Below are positions 25,801-34,409 of a stretch of 42,754 nt of DNA, piece after piece (position 1 is the first letter of the stretch; each line of letters starts with the position of its first letter). Location of the stretch: assembly GCF_047634455.1 (NCBI RefSeq), contig NZ_JBLIAI010000021.1:1-42754 (forward strand). The letters run 5' to 3'. Source of the stretch: Maritalea sp047634455 (GTDB lineage Bacteria; Pseudomonadota; Alphaproteobacteria; Rhizobiales; Devosiaceae). A program made the translations under genes and the position numbers. Below the pieces are notes generated by a model. It saw only the letters and a program-made list of their open reading frames with translations. It was not told where the DNA came from and searched no databases.

Positions 25801-26254
25801 TAACTTGGGCATGCTTTATGCACGCGGGCTCGGCGTCACCCAAGATTTTGAACAATCATATAAATGGTTCTCAATTGCAGCGGCGAACGGTGACAAAGAC
25901 GCCCAGAAAGCCCGCGACGACGTTGCCCGCTCGCTTGATCCAACCCAAATGAGCGCCATCAAGCTAGAACTTGCACAGTGGCGTGCAGAGCCAATTGACT
26001 TGGCCAGTAATTTTGCGCCGATTGGCACTTGGGACAAAAATTTCAATCCTGGTGCTGAAATCAAACAGCGTGAGGTTGTGATGGGCGTACAGATTGCGCT
26101 GACCAAACTCGGCTTCCAATTGGGCACACCGGACGGCGTTATGGGACCCAATACACGCGACGCCATTCTGGAGTTTGAGCGCGTGTTGGGCATGAATGAA
26201 AGTGGCACCATCAATCCTAGACTTTTGACGGTTTTGAACGGTCAACCTGTTTAG
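22859..26254 (+). CDS. PodJ-like polar localisation protein: coiled coil, membrane anchor, Sel1 repeats, peptidoglycan-binding domain
   Basis: 1131 aa. The cytoplasmic part has a Lys-rich stretch (94-104), long heptad-rich coiled coils (about 150-490) and a Pro/Gln/Glu-rich disordered linker (about 500-735). One membrane segment (about 744-763, PILLAASIVAIIAMTANLVL) is followed by a periplasmic part with four Sel1/TPR-like repeats (about 858-1025) and a C-terminal PG_binding_1 domain (about 1071-1128, LTKLGFQLGTPDGVMGPNTR). This order is that of Caulobacter and rhizobial PodJ, a polarity scaffold that organises the new pole. Sequence identity to PodJ cannot be judged here, so the call rests on architecture. 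The gene stands alone, with a possible CtrA site upstream. Confidence 0.78.
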   Translation: MPKSRSYPAQTPPSSRYNAAPQPWDALKNELEDLLGQVQDQILEFEDGDKQEQNVQAPISQAMNAASDLEMRRQEALLNVRTAVDLLGAKQVKPKKKSKKKKKRFANNDLEAAIAQIRASTGQMDANIPAPHIPSGMAQVQPQVDEAGIGPTHDFAELTGQIEGLHRSIRDLAGAVPSKDSFARIENQISNLSTEIDEHKSPQAMAISDQLDGLQYALERLAELQVRQIGHIEQIKVHEAKDVSDERQQRIEESIRSIYEKFDTLETSIDKPNSSIETIAKGIAGIARAVSDMQKRDANDQSHNILAQIENVSQRLSAMDNGQSGSLTNDVKREMQGLRGQLVNALEPRFTALESRLDDFAAKGQIPGGASDYQHVTTRIEEMEDRIARAIEGISTAQSLGGDNSGSPETFVMLKAMETRLAEALEELRSAGSVANGGAQVSLDALQAMEDRISAAISRLPSNVQVANEDQYDDLRVIENNLSSSLRRLEALSASSGPVQKSVSAAEPVALTASAVPQRTAPTPAATTNVPPVDRANVTKSLQTHKPLQKQTPPAPTSNNAEVPPVPKSSFVRDEVAERSAPIPQSHNFEAEASDQKSIAQQSRESFIAAARRASVERHDTKPTPVSSGGLLGRAFDRIKSIKQDKQPSKDEPTETLRAEQPIPGQREPQVEQTAEILDEQEQASEDVRTLSVGPEPARPQSLVQTPKPHSTLADLDVADHANKDPKALPEDPESFLTRNRQPILLAASIVAIIAMTANLVLDKGQDIKDVGIPSTVGSQDVGEAPRQISLTEVETALSNSQPMPTQTASLTSATSMIEQNVGLVAPTPQLVDTQTVTASIPNSPIEVALPPTELGPIALREAAANGDPRAQYEVGLIFAEGKAVPKDSQAAVKWFERSAASGFAAAQYRLGTAFEHGLGIEKNLDQAKLWYLRAAEAGNRMGMHNLAALYASGPDGERDFNAATRWFEEAAKRGVLDSQFNLGMLYARGLGVTQDFEQSYKWFSIAAANGDKDAQKARDDVARSLDPTQMSAIKLELAQWRAEPIDLASNFAPIGTWDKNFNPGAEIKQREVVMGVQIALTKLGFQLGTPDGVMGPNTRDAILEFERVLGMNESGTINPRLLTVLNGQPV

Positions 26255-26287
26255 CTGCCGCAAAGGTTGAACGAATTAGTCCAAATG

Positions 26288-26302
26288 CGGGCGGTTCGCC
26301 CG
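26288..26302 (+). terminator. Hairpin after the PodJ-like gene
   Basis: CGGGCG-GTT-CGCCCG forms a perfect six-pair stem 33 bp after the stop codon. No U-run follows, so it is a possible transcript end or stabiliser and not a canonical intrinsic terminator. Confidence 0.35.
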
Positions 26303-26312
26303 ACTTGAGCGA

Positions 26313-26341
26313 TTGACAGGGTATAGGCGTGGGCCTAAACC
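26313..26341 (+). promoter_or_regulatory. Possible promoter of the TauE operon
   Basis: A perfect -35 hexamer TTGACA (26313-26318) is followed after 17 bp by TAAACC, a poor -10. The -35 is convincing, the -10 is not. The spacer contains a small hairpin TAGGC-GTGG-GCCTA (26324-26337). Confidence 0.3.
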
Positions 26342-26379
26342 GGGACTAACTGAGCCCTCAAGAACCAGGATGCACCGCC

Positions 26380-27309
26380 GTGCAACTCTATTTGCCTATC
26401 GCCGAAATCTCACTCAATATTTTCATGTTGATTGGGCTTGGCGGCGCGGTCGGGTTCCTCTCTGGTTTATTTGGAGTTGGTGGTGGTTTTTTGCTCACCC
26501 CGATGCTCATTTTTTCCGGCATTCCAGCCCCTGTGGCTGTTGCTTCTGTGACCAGCCAAGTTGTTGCGGCGTCAACATCGGGCGCACTTTCATATTGGCG
26601 ACGCGGCGGCATTGACGTTAAACTTGCTCTGTTCCTGATTGTGCCGGGCATATGGGGCGCTTTTGGCGGGGTTTGGACCTTTGGCATTTTGCGCGCAGCT
26701 GGCCAGCTAGACTTGGTTATTTCCCTTGGTTATTTGATCTTTTTGGGATCAATCGGCAGCCTCATGCTGTTTGAGGCCGCGCGTTCAATCATCAAACACA
26801 AGGCGGGCAAAACAATACCGCATAAGCTGCCTGGGCAGCATAGTTGGGTGCATGGCCTGCCCTTCCGTGTGCGCTTCAAGCGATCAAATCTTTATGTCAG
26901 CATATTACCTGTCGTTGTGATTGGTGCGAGCATTGGATTTTTGGGATCATTGCTGGGGATTGGCGGTGGGTTTATTCTCGTGCCGGCGCTGATTTATATA
27001 TTACGCGTACCCGGCTCGGTGGTCATTGGAACATCATTATTGCAAGTGCTCGCCATTATGGCTGCGACGACCATTTTGCATGCGGTGAACAGCCAAACCG
27101 TTGACATTTTGCTGGCGTTCTCTTTGATGGTTGGCTCGGTCATCGGCGCACAATTTGGGGCTTCCGCAGGACAACATTTGCGCGGCGAGCAATTACGGGC
27201 CCTATTGGCAATCATCGTTCTGGCGGTTGCCATTCGTTTTGCCATGTCGCTTTTGCTTAACCCCGCAGATCCGTTTTCGATGACCGTTTTGTCAGGGGGT
27301 ACGTTGTGA
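26380..27309 (+). CDS. TauE/SafE family sulfite or organosulfonate exporter-like membrane protein
   Basis: 309-aa integral membrane protein with about eight predicted helices in two repeats. Each repeat begins with the family glycine motif: GFLSGLFGVGGGFLLTPML near residue 25 and GFLGSLLGIGGGFILVPAL near residue 189. Known relatives export sulfite, sulfoacetate or similar anions. The start is GTG at 26380 with AGGA about nine bases upstream. The stop codon overlaps the GTG start of the next gene (GTGA at 27306-27309), so the two are translationally coupled. Confidence 0.88.
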   Translation: MQLYLPIAEISLNIFMLIGLGGAVGFLSGLFGVGGGFLLTPMLIFSGIPAPVAVASVTSQVVAASTSGALSYWRRGGIDVKLALFLIVPGIWGAFGGVWTFGILRAAGQLDLVISLGYLIFLGSIGSLMLFEAARSIIKHKAGKTIPHKLPGQHSWVHGLPFRVRFKRSNLYVSILPVVVIGASIGFLGSLLGIGGGFILVPALIYILRVPGSVVIGTSLLQVLAIMAATTILHAVNSQTVDILLAFSLMVGSVIGAQFGASAGQHLRGEQLRALLAIIVLAVAIRFAMSLLLNPADPFSMTVLSGGTL

Positions 27310-28070
27310 TTTTTCGCCTCCTTGCGGTTTTGCTGTTTAGTCTTTTTGGCATTTTTGAAGCCGTTGCCCAGCGCCTTGTGTCCGCAAGTTCTGATCCGCA
27401 GATATCAATTACCTCCACTTTCGCTGGCGAAGAAATCACCTTCTTTGGCAACATAGAGAAAGCCTTCGATCAACAGGCTGATGCGATAACCAACAACTAT
27501 AATATTGTTATTGCTGTGCGCGGACCAACCTCAACACGCGTGGCGCGGCGCAAAACCAACCAATTTGGTATTTGGCTAAATGGCGAGGAAATTGCTTTTA
27601 AGAATTTCCCCTCGTTCTTCCACATCATCTCCAACCTGCCGCTTGAGCAAATAGCTGATCCAGAAGAACTGGCGGTAAACGGGTTGGCATTTGACAGTGC
27701 GCCATTTCTGCAACCGATTGGAAACACTGCCAATGTGGGTGAATTTAGCCAAGAACTTATCCGACTAATGAAAGAGCAATATCTGTATAAACGGATTGAC
27801 CACGGCGTAACCTTTCATTCGGATACATTTTATTCGGCTCGGATTGAACTGCCTGCGCATGTGCCAAACGGCAACTATATCGCGATTACATATTTGTTTC
27901 AGGACGGCAAGTTGAAGGCCAAGAAAGCACAAAGATTTTCGGTGCGCACTGTGGGATTTGAACGGTTTTTATCGACAAGCGCGAAAGACTATTCATTTCT
28001 TTATGGACTTGTGTCCGTTTTACTGGCGATATTTACAGGGTGGTTGAGCGGAGTCGCATTTAGGAGGTAA
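27306..28070 (+). CDS. TIGR02186 family membrane-anchored periplasmic protein
   Basis: 254 aa with a GTG start overlapping the TauE stop. It has a signal peptide (about 1-22, ending AVAQ), a periplasmic beta-rich domain and one C-terminal membrane helix (about 230-250). The sequence pattern (SAGEEITFFG-like strand, IVIAVRGP, RRKTNQFGIWLNG) fits TIGR02186, an alphaproteobacterial family that I recall occurring next to TauE/SafE exporters. Function is unknown; a periplasmic accessory role for the exporter is plausible. The ribosome binding site of the next gene overlaps its last codons. Confidence 0.8.
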   Translation: MIFRLLAVLLFSLFGIFEAVAQRLVSASSDPQISITSTFAGEEITFFGNIEKAFDQQADAITNNYNIVIAVRGPTSTRVARRKTNQFGIWLNGEEIAFKNFPSFFHIISNLPLEQIADPEELAVNGLAFDSAPFLQPIGNTANVGEFSQELIRLMKEQYLYKRIDHGVTFHSDTFYSARIELPAHVPNGNYIAITYLFQDGKLKAKKAQRFSVRTVGFERFLSTSAKDYSFLYGLVSVLLAIFTGWLSGVAFRR

Positions 28071-28077
28071 CACGCCA

Positions 28078-28536
28078 ATGAACAGTCTACCTCATTTTTG
28101 GTCGCGAACGGTGGCTTTCGCTGGTCTTGCAGGCTTGCTGCCATTTGTTTTGGGCCTTGTTTTTACGCTCTTCCCATTCTTATCGCCCTTTGAACCTGTG
28201 GTTTTGGAACGGGCACTGGTGGGCTATGGTGCGCTCATCTTGTCGTTCCTTGGCGGGGTACGCTGGGGCATTCGTTTGCAGGGTGGCGCCGGTACAGACC
28301 TCACCTATATTGTGGGTACATTTGGCTCAATTGCGGGGTTCATTACGCTGTTGTTGCCGATAAATGTCGGCCTGATCATTCTCACCATTGGCTTTGCCAT
28401 CCAAGGCGTTTGGGATGTTTCTGCGGGCATGCGTGGCCGCGTACCGCAAGCCTATGCACGGCTACGCGCGGTTTTAACTTGGGCTGTTTGCTTTACGCTC
28501 ATCTTGATCTTTGTCGTAAGATTGATTGTTGGCTGA
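28078..28536 (+). CDS. DUF3429 membrane protein
   Basis: 152 aa, with four to five membrane helices covering nearly the whole sequence. The segment YGALILSFLGGVRWGIRLQGG is the DUF3429 signature. Function is unknown. A strong ribosome binding site AGGAGG (28062-28067) lies ten bases upstream and overlaps the end of the preceding gene. The stop codon TGA shares its A with the ATG of the following acetyltransferase (TGATG at 28534-28538), so the operon continues. Confidence 0.85.
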   Translation: MNSLPHFWSRTVAFAGLAGLLPFVLGLVFTLFPFLSPFEPVVLERALVGYGALILSFLGGVRWGIRLQGGAGTDLTYIVGTFGSIAGFITLLLPINVGLIILTIGFAIQGVWDVSAGMRGRVPQAYARLRAVLTWAVCFTLILIFVVRLIVG

Positions 28537-28979
28537 TGATGAGATGCGAAATCAGAAACGCAACCATATTGGATAATATTGCGCTGCAAGACATTTACGC
28601 GCACATGCACCCGAACGACCCTGAAGTGTCCGAACCCGCTTTCCGCAATGCCCTCACCTTGTCCATTGATGACCCAATGCAAGACATTATTGTCGGCGAA
28701 CTCGACGGTATCATCGTTGCCGTTTGTACGCTCTATATTTTGTCAAATTTAACCCGTGGTTGTCGTCCCTTTGGTCTGATCGAGAATGTTGTCACCCACA
28801 AGGATCACAGACGCTTGGGTTATGGTCGCCAACTATTGGCAGAGGCGACACAACGGGCGCAGCGCATCGGCTGTTACAAGCTAATGCTGATGACGGGTTC
28901 TAAGCGCCCAGAAACGCTGGCCTTTTATGAGGCCTCAGGCTTTAAGCAGAATAAGACCGGATTTCAAATCAAGTTCTAG
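28536..28979 (+). CDS. GNAT family N-acetyltransferase
   Basis: 147 aa from ATG 28536 (a second ATG follows at 28539). The acetyl-CoA site is in IENVVTHKDHRRLGYGRQLL, the R-x2-G-x-G/A pattern of motif A, followed by the KLMLMTGSKRPETLAFYEASGF region of motif B. It is a single GNAT domain with no extension. Substrate is unknown. It is coupled to the DUF3429 gene. Its stop TAG overlaps the stop of the convergent pdeM through CTAG at 28976-28979. Confidence 0.88.
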   Translation: MMRCEIRNATILDNIALQDIYAHMHPNDPEVSEPAFRNALTLSIDDPMQDIIVGELDGIIVAVCTLYILSNLTRGCRPFGLIENVVTHKDHRRLGYGRQLLAEATQRAQRIGCYKLMLMTGSKRPETLAFYEASGFKQNKTGFQIKF

Positions 28980-29701
28980 CGCCCGATCAGATGGCGTCGC
29001 GCCACCGGATAAATTTGATCACGCCCAATAACCGAGATCTTCATTTGCTCCCGATTGATCACTGGGGCAAATGCCGAATTGAGGATATTTAGACTGCCCG
29101 TCGATACCCCATAGGCGGGCATGATCAACCGGGTTTCGTCTTGTACAAAGCATGCACGGCGGATGGATCGCCCATTCATGCGCACATGGGCTGCGGGGTG
29201 CAAGTGGCCCGCAATTTGGTTGGCAACTTTAGCATCTGGCTCATGGGAAAGGGTCAGCCCGTTCAGCGCTACACTCTCACAACAATTACCGCCCAATTCA
29301 TGGGTTGCGGGATCGTGATTGCCCGCGATCCATATCCAATCTGTCCGCTTGGTTAGCACAGCAAGCGCATCTGCATCGTCAACCGAAAGCGTTGTGGTGC
29401 CTTCATCCCGGTGGAAACTATCGCCCAGCGCAATGATGCGTTCAGCACCAGTTGCGGTCACATCGTCAGCCAAGCGTTTGATCGTTGCCCCCGTATCATA
29501 AGGCGGTAGAAATTGGCGCGATTTGGCGAATGACGACATTTTCTCCAAATGCAAATCTGCAACCAGCAGTGTTTGATGTTCAGGCCAATATATGCCGCCT
29601 GACAATAGCGCGACCATTTCCACCCCGGCAAATGGCAGGTCATAACCTTCATATTGTTGGGGCGAAGGTGTTCGCGCTGATCGGGTCATTTCAAATTCCA
29701 T
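28976..29701 (-). CDS. pdeM: Ligase-associated DNA damage response endonuclease PdeM
   Basis: 241 aa metallophosphoesterase with the full motif set: VADLHLEK, LGDSFHRDE, IAGNHDP, LSHEP and GHLHPAAHVRM. In the PdeM family these residues bind two metals and support nuclease activity; the family occurs with an Lhr-type helicase, an exonuclease and a DNA ligase. Only the helicase is adjacent here. The ATG at 29701 overlaps the helicase TGA (TGATG), so translation is coupled; a TTG one codon upstream is less likely. Confidence 0.9.
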   Translation of the reverse strand: MEFEMTRSARTPSPQQYEGYDLPFAGVEMVALLSGGIYWPEHQTLLVADLHLEKMSSFAKSRQFLPPYDTGATIKRLADDVTATGAERIIALGDSFHRDEGTTTLSVDDADALAVLTKRTDWIWIAGNHDPATHELGGNCCESVALNGLTLSHEPDAKVANQIAGHLHPAAHVRMNGRSIRRACFVQDETRLIMPAYGVSTGSLNILNSAFAPVINREQMKISVIGRDQIYPVARRHLIGR

Positions 29702-32247
29702 CAATGTTTTCCTGCCGCTTCGCGCAATAAATCCTCAGCCGCTTCAGCCAATACGCTTTCCCGGCCCTCGCCAAAGATCGGCACTTTGCCGATTTCCAGC
29801 ATGACGGGCACCGCCAGCGGAGAGATTCGTTCCAAATCTTGATGGATTATATGCCGTCGAATACGTTTTAAACAGGTGCCGAGCCGCTCGATATCCAATA
29901 GTCCGCGGGACGCATCGCGGCGGGTGGCTTGGATAAGGATGTGGTCAGGCTCATGTTCGTAGAGCACATTGTAAATCAGGTCCGACGACATGGTGATCTG
30001 GCGTCCCGATTTTTCTTGCCCCGGATAGCGGCGTTCGATCAGACCTGAGATGATCGCGCAATTACGGAACGTACGCTGCATCAGGCTTGATTCATCAAGC
30101 CAAGTTTCCAGATCGTCGCCCAGCATGTCCTCGTCGAATAGTTCATCAAGCGACAAGCGACCGCGCTTGAACTGCGCGCCAATGTCCGTGGCGCACCAGA
30201 TGGCCAATGCATATTCTGAGGCGACAAAGCCAAGCGGTTTGGCGCGATCTCGCTCTAGGCGTTTGGTCAACAGCATGCCCAAAGTTTGATGGGCCAAGCG
30301 CCCTTCGAACGGATAGCAGACCATGAAGAATTTGTCGGCTTTGGGGAATGTTTCCACCAGCAAGCTATCTGTGCCCGGCAGGGTCGACACATCACGTTGC
30401 AGGCGCAGCCAGTCGCTGACCTGATTGGGCAGTGCTTGCCATAGTTTTGGCGTTGCAAGTGTTTTGCGCACCCGTTCGGCAAGATAGGTCGACAAGGGGA
30501 ATTTGCCGCCCATATATGACGGGATTTTTGGGTTTTTCGCCACCGCCCGCGACACATAGGCTTCTGTGTCTTTCAAAGCTTCAAAGGCGACAATTTCACC
30601 GCCGAAGATAAAGGTATCGCCCGGTGCGAGTTGGGAGATGAAATATTCTTCGATTTCGCCAAGCACCCGCCCGCCTCGGCCAATGGGCCCGGTTGTTGCC
30701 CCACGCTTTTGCCCCCGCGACCGAACCAGCCGCACTTTGAGCATTGGTTCTTCAACGATGGTGCCCACATTCATGCGATATTGCTGTGCAATTTTTGGGT
30801 GGGCTATACGCCATGTATCATCTTCAGTTTTGCGCAATCGGGCGAAGCGCTCATAAGCGCGTAACGCATATCCGCCCGTGGCGACGAAATCGACGACACG
30901 TTCAAACTGTTCCCATTCAAGATCGCGATAAGGCCATGCGCGAATGATCTCGTCATAGAGCTGCACCGCATTGAATGGGGCAGAACATGCGACGCCGAGC
31001 ACGTGCTGCGCCAGCACATCTAAGCCACCCGGCTGCGGGTCTTCGCTGTCTTGTGCGCGTTCCTTCACCGCCTCTTTTGCGGCTTCACATTCGAGCACCT
31101 CAAATCGATTTGCTGGCACCAACAGCGCGCGCGAGGGTTCGTCTAATCGATGATTTGATCGCCCGATACGCTGCAACAATCGCGAAGAACCTTTGGGGGC
31201 GCCGATTTGGATCACTAGGTCCACGTCGCCCCAGTCGATGCCCAGATCAAGCGTTGAGGTACAGACCACCGCTTGCAGTTTGCCTGCCACCATAGCCGCT
31301 TCAACTTTGCGGCGTTGCTCAACGTCTAATGAGCCATGATGCAAAGCGATGGCGAGGCCATCCTCGTTTAACTCCCATAGCGATTGGAACATCAATTCAG
31401 CTTGTGACCGGGTGTTAACGAACAACAAAGTCGTGCCGTTTTGTTTGATGATCTCCAATAGTTCTGGCACCGCATATTGCGCGGAATGGCCGGCCCATGG
31501 CACGCGATCATCGCTGGCAAGAATTTCAACCTCTGGGTCCGCGCCACCCTCATTGGTGATGAACGCCACTTCTCGCTCAGGTTTTGGCGTACCGATCCAT
31601 TCGCGCAGCAGTTCAGGTTTTGCAACAGTTGCAGAAAGCGCTGAGATTTTCAGATCGGGGCAAAGCGTGCCGAGACGGGCCAACCCGAGTGCCAACAGAT
31701 CGCCGCGCTTTGACAGGGCGAGCGCGTGCAGTTCGTCCAACACCACGCGTTTGAGCGAGCCGAACAGTTTGGGCGCTTCTTTGTGCGACAACATCAGCGC
31801 CAATTGCTCTGGCGTGGTCATCAGAATATTGGGCGGGTCGAACCGCTGGCGTTGCCGCCGCGACGAGGGTGTATCGCCCGTGCGGGTTTCTACCCGAATG
31901 TTGAGCCCCATATCACTAATTGGGTCCATCAGATTGCGGGCCACATCGACGGCTAAGGCTTTGAGCGGCGAAATGTAAAGCGTGTGCATACCGTCGAACG
32001 GTTCAACCGCTAATTCAGCAATTGAGGGCAGGAAGCCAGCCAGTGTTTTGCCTGCACCAGTGGGGGCAATCAACAGCGCTGATTTACCAGATCGATCGGC
32101 CTCCAGCATGTCGAGTTGGTGTTGCCGAGGGGCCCAGTTTTTGCCCACAAACCAATCGCGCACCACTGGCGGCAGCCCCCACGCCTGAGCGAACAGATCG
32201 GCATCAATTGGTTTTTTTGCGGATGGGGCGCTTGTTGATTTTTGCAT
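29701..32247 (-). CDS. Ligase-associated DNA damage response DEXH-box helicase (Lhr-like)
   Basis: 848-aa superfamily 2 helicase. Walker A is APTGAGKT (61-68), the DEXH box is VVLDELHAL, followed by LSATV (motif III), CTSTLDLGIDWGDVDLVIQIG and QRIGRSNHR (motifs V and VI). The Lhr-type C-terminal region continues to the end. The length matches the ligase-associated group and is much shorter than full-length Lhr. ATG start at 32247 with AGGTG close upstream. It is divergent from the small membrane protein gene at 32327 (79-bp gap). No ligase or exonuclease partner gene lies within the window. Confidence 0.93.
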   Translation of the reverse strand: MQKSTSAPSAKKPIDADLFAQAWGLPPVVRDWFVGKNWAPRQHQLDMLEADRSGKSALLIAPTGAGKTLAGFLPSIAELAVEPFDGMHTLYISPLKALAVDVARNLMDPISDMGLNIRVETRTGDTPSSRRQRQRFDPPNILMTTPEQLALMLSHKEAPKLFGSLKRVVLDELHALALSKRGDLLALGLARLGTLCPDLKISALSATVAKPELLREWIGTPKPEREVAFITNEGGADPEVEILASDDRVPWAGHSAQYAVPELLEIIKQNGTTLLFVNTRSQAELMFQSLWELNEDGLAIALHHGSLDVEQRRKVEAAMVAGKLQAVVCTSTLDLGIDWGDVDLVIQIGAPKGSSRLLQRIGRSNHRLDEPSRALLVPANRFEVLECEAAKEAVKERAQDSEDPQPGGLDVLAQHVLGVACSAPFNAVQLYDEIIRAWPYRDLEWEQFERVVDFVATGGYALRAYERFARLRKTEDDTWRIAHPKIAQQYRMNVGTIVEEPMLKVRLVRSRGQKRGATTGPIGRGGRVLGEIEEYFISQLAPGDTFIFGGEIVAFEALKDTEAYVSRAVAKNPKIPSYMGGKFPLSTYLAERVRKTLATPKLWQALPNQVSDWLRLQRDVSTLPGTDSLLVETFPKADKFFMVCYPFEGRLAHQTLGMLLTKRLERDRAKPLGFVASEYALAIWCATDIGAQFKRGRLSLDELFDEDMLGDDLETWLDESSLMQRTFRNCAIISGLIERRYPGQEKSGRQITMSSDLIYNVLYEHEPDHILIQATRRDASRGLLDIERLGTCLKRIRRHIIHQDLERISPLAVPVMLEIGKVPIFGEGRESVLAEAAEDLLREAAGKH

Positions 32248-32326
32248 TACACCTATATTTAACGCACAATGCGCTGATCGCTAGTGTTTTCGTGTGTTCA
32301 GCCGCTAGATTTATTTGGGGAACAAA

Positions 32327-32632
32327 ATGAGCAATTCTAACAATAGTGACACACGGCAAGAAGGCCGCCGCGACAAATATGACTTTTTTGGCGGCAGCCC
32401 GCGCAAGGTGTTTTTTAAGCTAGTAATCCTTTCGTTGATCGTTGGTTTTGTGATGCGCATGATCGACATCACGCCCGGAACCATTTTTGGCACGCTCGGC
32501 TTCTATATCGGTCGCACCTTTGCCGACCTTGGTAGCTTTATGGGCGACATTGGCATTTGGTTTGGCTTTGGAGCGGCAATTGTGTTTCCGTTGTACATTT
32601 TCATCCGCCTTTGGCGTCGCTGGCTTTCATAA
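32327..32632 (+). CDS. Small membrane protein, DUF6460-like
   Basis: 101 aa from ATG 32327, preceded by GGGG at seven bases. A charged N-terminus (about 1-28) is followed by two membrane helices (about 29-48 and 74-94). The segment FFKLVILSLIVGFVMRMIDITP resembles the DUF6460 family of small alphaproteobacterial membrane proteins. Function is unknown. The strong ribosome binding site, clear start and protein-like composition support a real gene. Confidence 0.75.
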   Translation: MSNSNNSDTRQEGRRDKYDFFGGSPRKVFFKLVILSLIVGFVMRMIDITPGTIFGTLGFYIGRTFADLGSFMGDIGIWFGFGAAIVFPLYIFIRLWRRWLS

Positions 32633-32752
32633 GCCCATCAATTGTTTTGATGGCGCGCGGCTTGCGTAATTGCGGGCTGCGGCTAAAGTCCATCCTTGGC
32701 GAATCTATCGGCAACACGCGTTCTACATTGCGTTGCCTTTTCCTTTGGGTGA

Positions 32753-34114
32753 ATGAATATGAGCGGTACGAGTTTTCCCTTTAAAGTGGGTCACAAGGAC
32801 GTATGGCTGATCGCCCTGCCGACAGCTGTGGCCTTTGTAACAGAACCGCTGGTTGGCATTGCAGACACCACCATTGTAGGACGTTTGGGCGAAGTTGACT
32901 TGCTGGGCGGCTTGCTGATCGGCGGGCTGGTTTTTGATTTCATCGCTGCGATTTTCTATTTTCTTCGTCTGTCGACCACCGGCCTAACCGCGCAAGCATT
33001 TGGTGCACGTGATGACGCGTCGCAAGCTGCTCACTTGGTGCGGGCTTTGGCCGTCGGTTTTGTCGCCGGACTATTTGTGTTGGCATTGATGGTGCCGATC
33101 GCCGAGTTTGCGGGGGTTGCTTATGGCGCGAGCGAACAAGTCGTGGACGCGTTCAAGACCTATTTCTATATCCGCATTCTGGCAGCCCCATTTGTTTTGA
33201 TGAACTTTGCGCTGGTCGGTTGGTTCTTAGGACGCGGCCAAAGTTTCGTCGCCCTCATCCTACAATTGATCCTCAATTTGGCGAATATCGGTCTTTCGAT
33301 CTGGTTCACTTTTGGATTAGATATGGGCATTGAGGGCGTCGCTTGGGGTACCGTTGCAGCACAGATTTTGATGCTCGCAATCGGATTCATTTGGGCCATC
33401 GTGCAACTTGGTGGCCATTCGCGTTTGTTGCGCAAACTGAGTGAAATCGATTTATTGAACGTTACCCAGATCAAACGTTTGTTGGGATTGAGCGGGGACA
33501 TTTTAATCCGCTCGGTTTTGCTCAGTGCGGTGTTCTCGTTTTTCGCGTCGCAGGGCGCGCGGGCGGGGGATGACATTCTGGCGGCAAACGGCATTTTGCT
33601 GCATTTCTTGATGGTCGCGGCGTTCTTTTTGGATGGTCTTGCCGCCGCCTCAGAACAACTTTGCGGCAAGGCGATTGGCGCCCGGTGGCGACCGGCATTT
33701 GTAGATGCCATCAAGCTTTCCACACTTTGGGGGTTCATTCTGTCGGGCATGCTGACGATTGTTTTTATGATCAGCGGGCCGACCATTATCGACTTCATGA
33801 CCACCAGCGAAGTGGTGCGCCAGACCGCGCGTGATTATTTGTTGATTGCAGCGATTGCACCCGTATTTGGTGTTTTGGCCTTCGTGATGGATGGTGTTTT
33901 TGCCGGTGCAACCATGGGGTCTGACATGCGCAACGGCATGATTGCATCGACCATAATCTTTGCTGTTGTGTGGGCAGTTTTGACGCCCATTTGGGGCATT
34001 GCAGGCCTCTGGTGGGCGCTGCACCTCTGGTTCGCTGGACGTAGTTTGGTGTTTTTGGCCCTGTTGAAAATCCGGATGCCGGAGCTGTTTATGCGGGTAG
34101 AAGCTGGCGCGTAA
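32753..34114 (+). CDS. MATE family efflux transporter
   Basis: 453-aa multidrug/toxin extrusion protein with twelve predicted membrane helices in two six-helix halves. The opening (VWLIALPTAVAFVTEPLVGIADTTIVGRLG) carries the MATE N-lobe signature with P and D-T residues, and the DinF/NorM-like branch has the same start. It uses a Na+ or H+ gradient to export organic compounds; the substrate is unknown. ATG start at 32753, or the ATG two codons later. Downstream of the stop begins a repeat-rich region. Confidence 0.9.
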   Translation: MNMSGTSFPFKVGHKDVWLIALPTAVAFVTEPLVGIADTTIVGRLGEVDLLGGLLIGGLVFDFIAAIFYFLRLSTTGLTAQAFGARDDASQAAHLVRALAVGFVAGLFVLALMVPIAEFAGVAYGASEQVVDAFKTYFYIRILAAPFVLMNFALVGWFLGRGQSFVALILQLILNLANIGLSIWFTFGLDMGIEGVAWGTVAAQILMLAIGFIWAIVQLGGHSRLLRKLSEIDLLNVTQIKRLLGLSGDILIRSVLLSAVFSFFASQGARAGDDILAANGILLHFLMVAAFFLDGLAAASEQLCGKAIGARWRPAFVDAIKLSTLWGFILSGMLTIVFMISGPTIIDFMTTSEVVRQTARDYLLIAAIAPVFGVLAFVMDGVFAGATMGSDMRNGMIASTIIFAVVWAVLTPIWGIAGLWWALHLWFAGRSLVFLALLKIRMPELFMRVEAGA

Positions 34115-34409
34115 GGCGCAACTCCCACCCCTAGCATTCCCGGACTTGATCCGGGATCAACTCTTAACAGCCCCCCCACCCTTAATCCCTCCCCACGAGT
34201 GGGAGGGAAATGGGTCTTGCGCGTCGCAAACGGTGTCCAATTCCTGCGCTATACTCCGCCAGCATCCCCGGACTTAATCCGGGGTCACCTAACACTTCCT
34301 CCAAACACTTAACCTGGTGGTTCAAAAATGAACCACCTATGCGAGATATTTTAGATTTTGGAACACAGCTAAATCTGATTTGTTGTTGATGAGTTTAACG
34401 GAGAACAAC
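34115..34409. repeat. Palindrome cluster and copy A of a ~125-bp duplicated element
   Basis: Holds the palindromes CCCGGACTTGATCCGGG (34139-34155) and CCCCGGACTTAATCCGGGG (34266-34284), and a CCCTCCC/GGGAGGG hairpin (34187-34207). The segment from about 34162 to 34284 is about 90% identical to 34954-35078, including TGGGTCTTGCGCGTCGC and ACGGTGTCCAATTCCTGCGC. The start signals of the MAPEG gene (GGAGAA) are at its right end. Confidence 0.75.
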
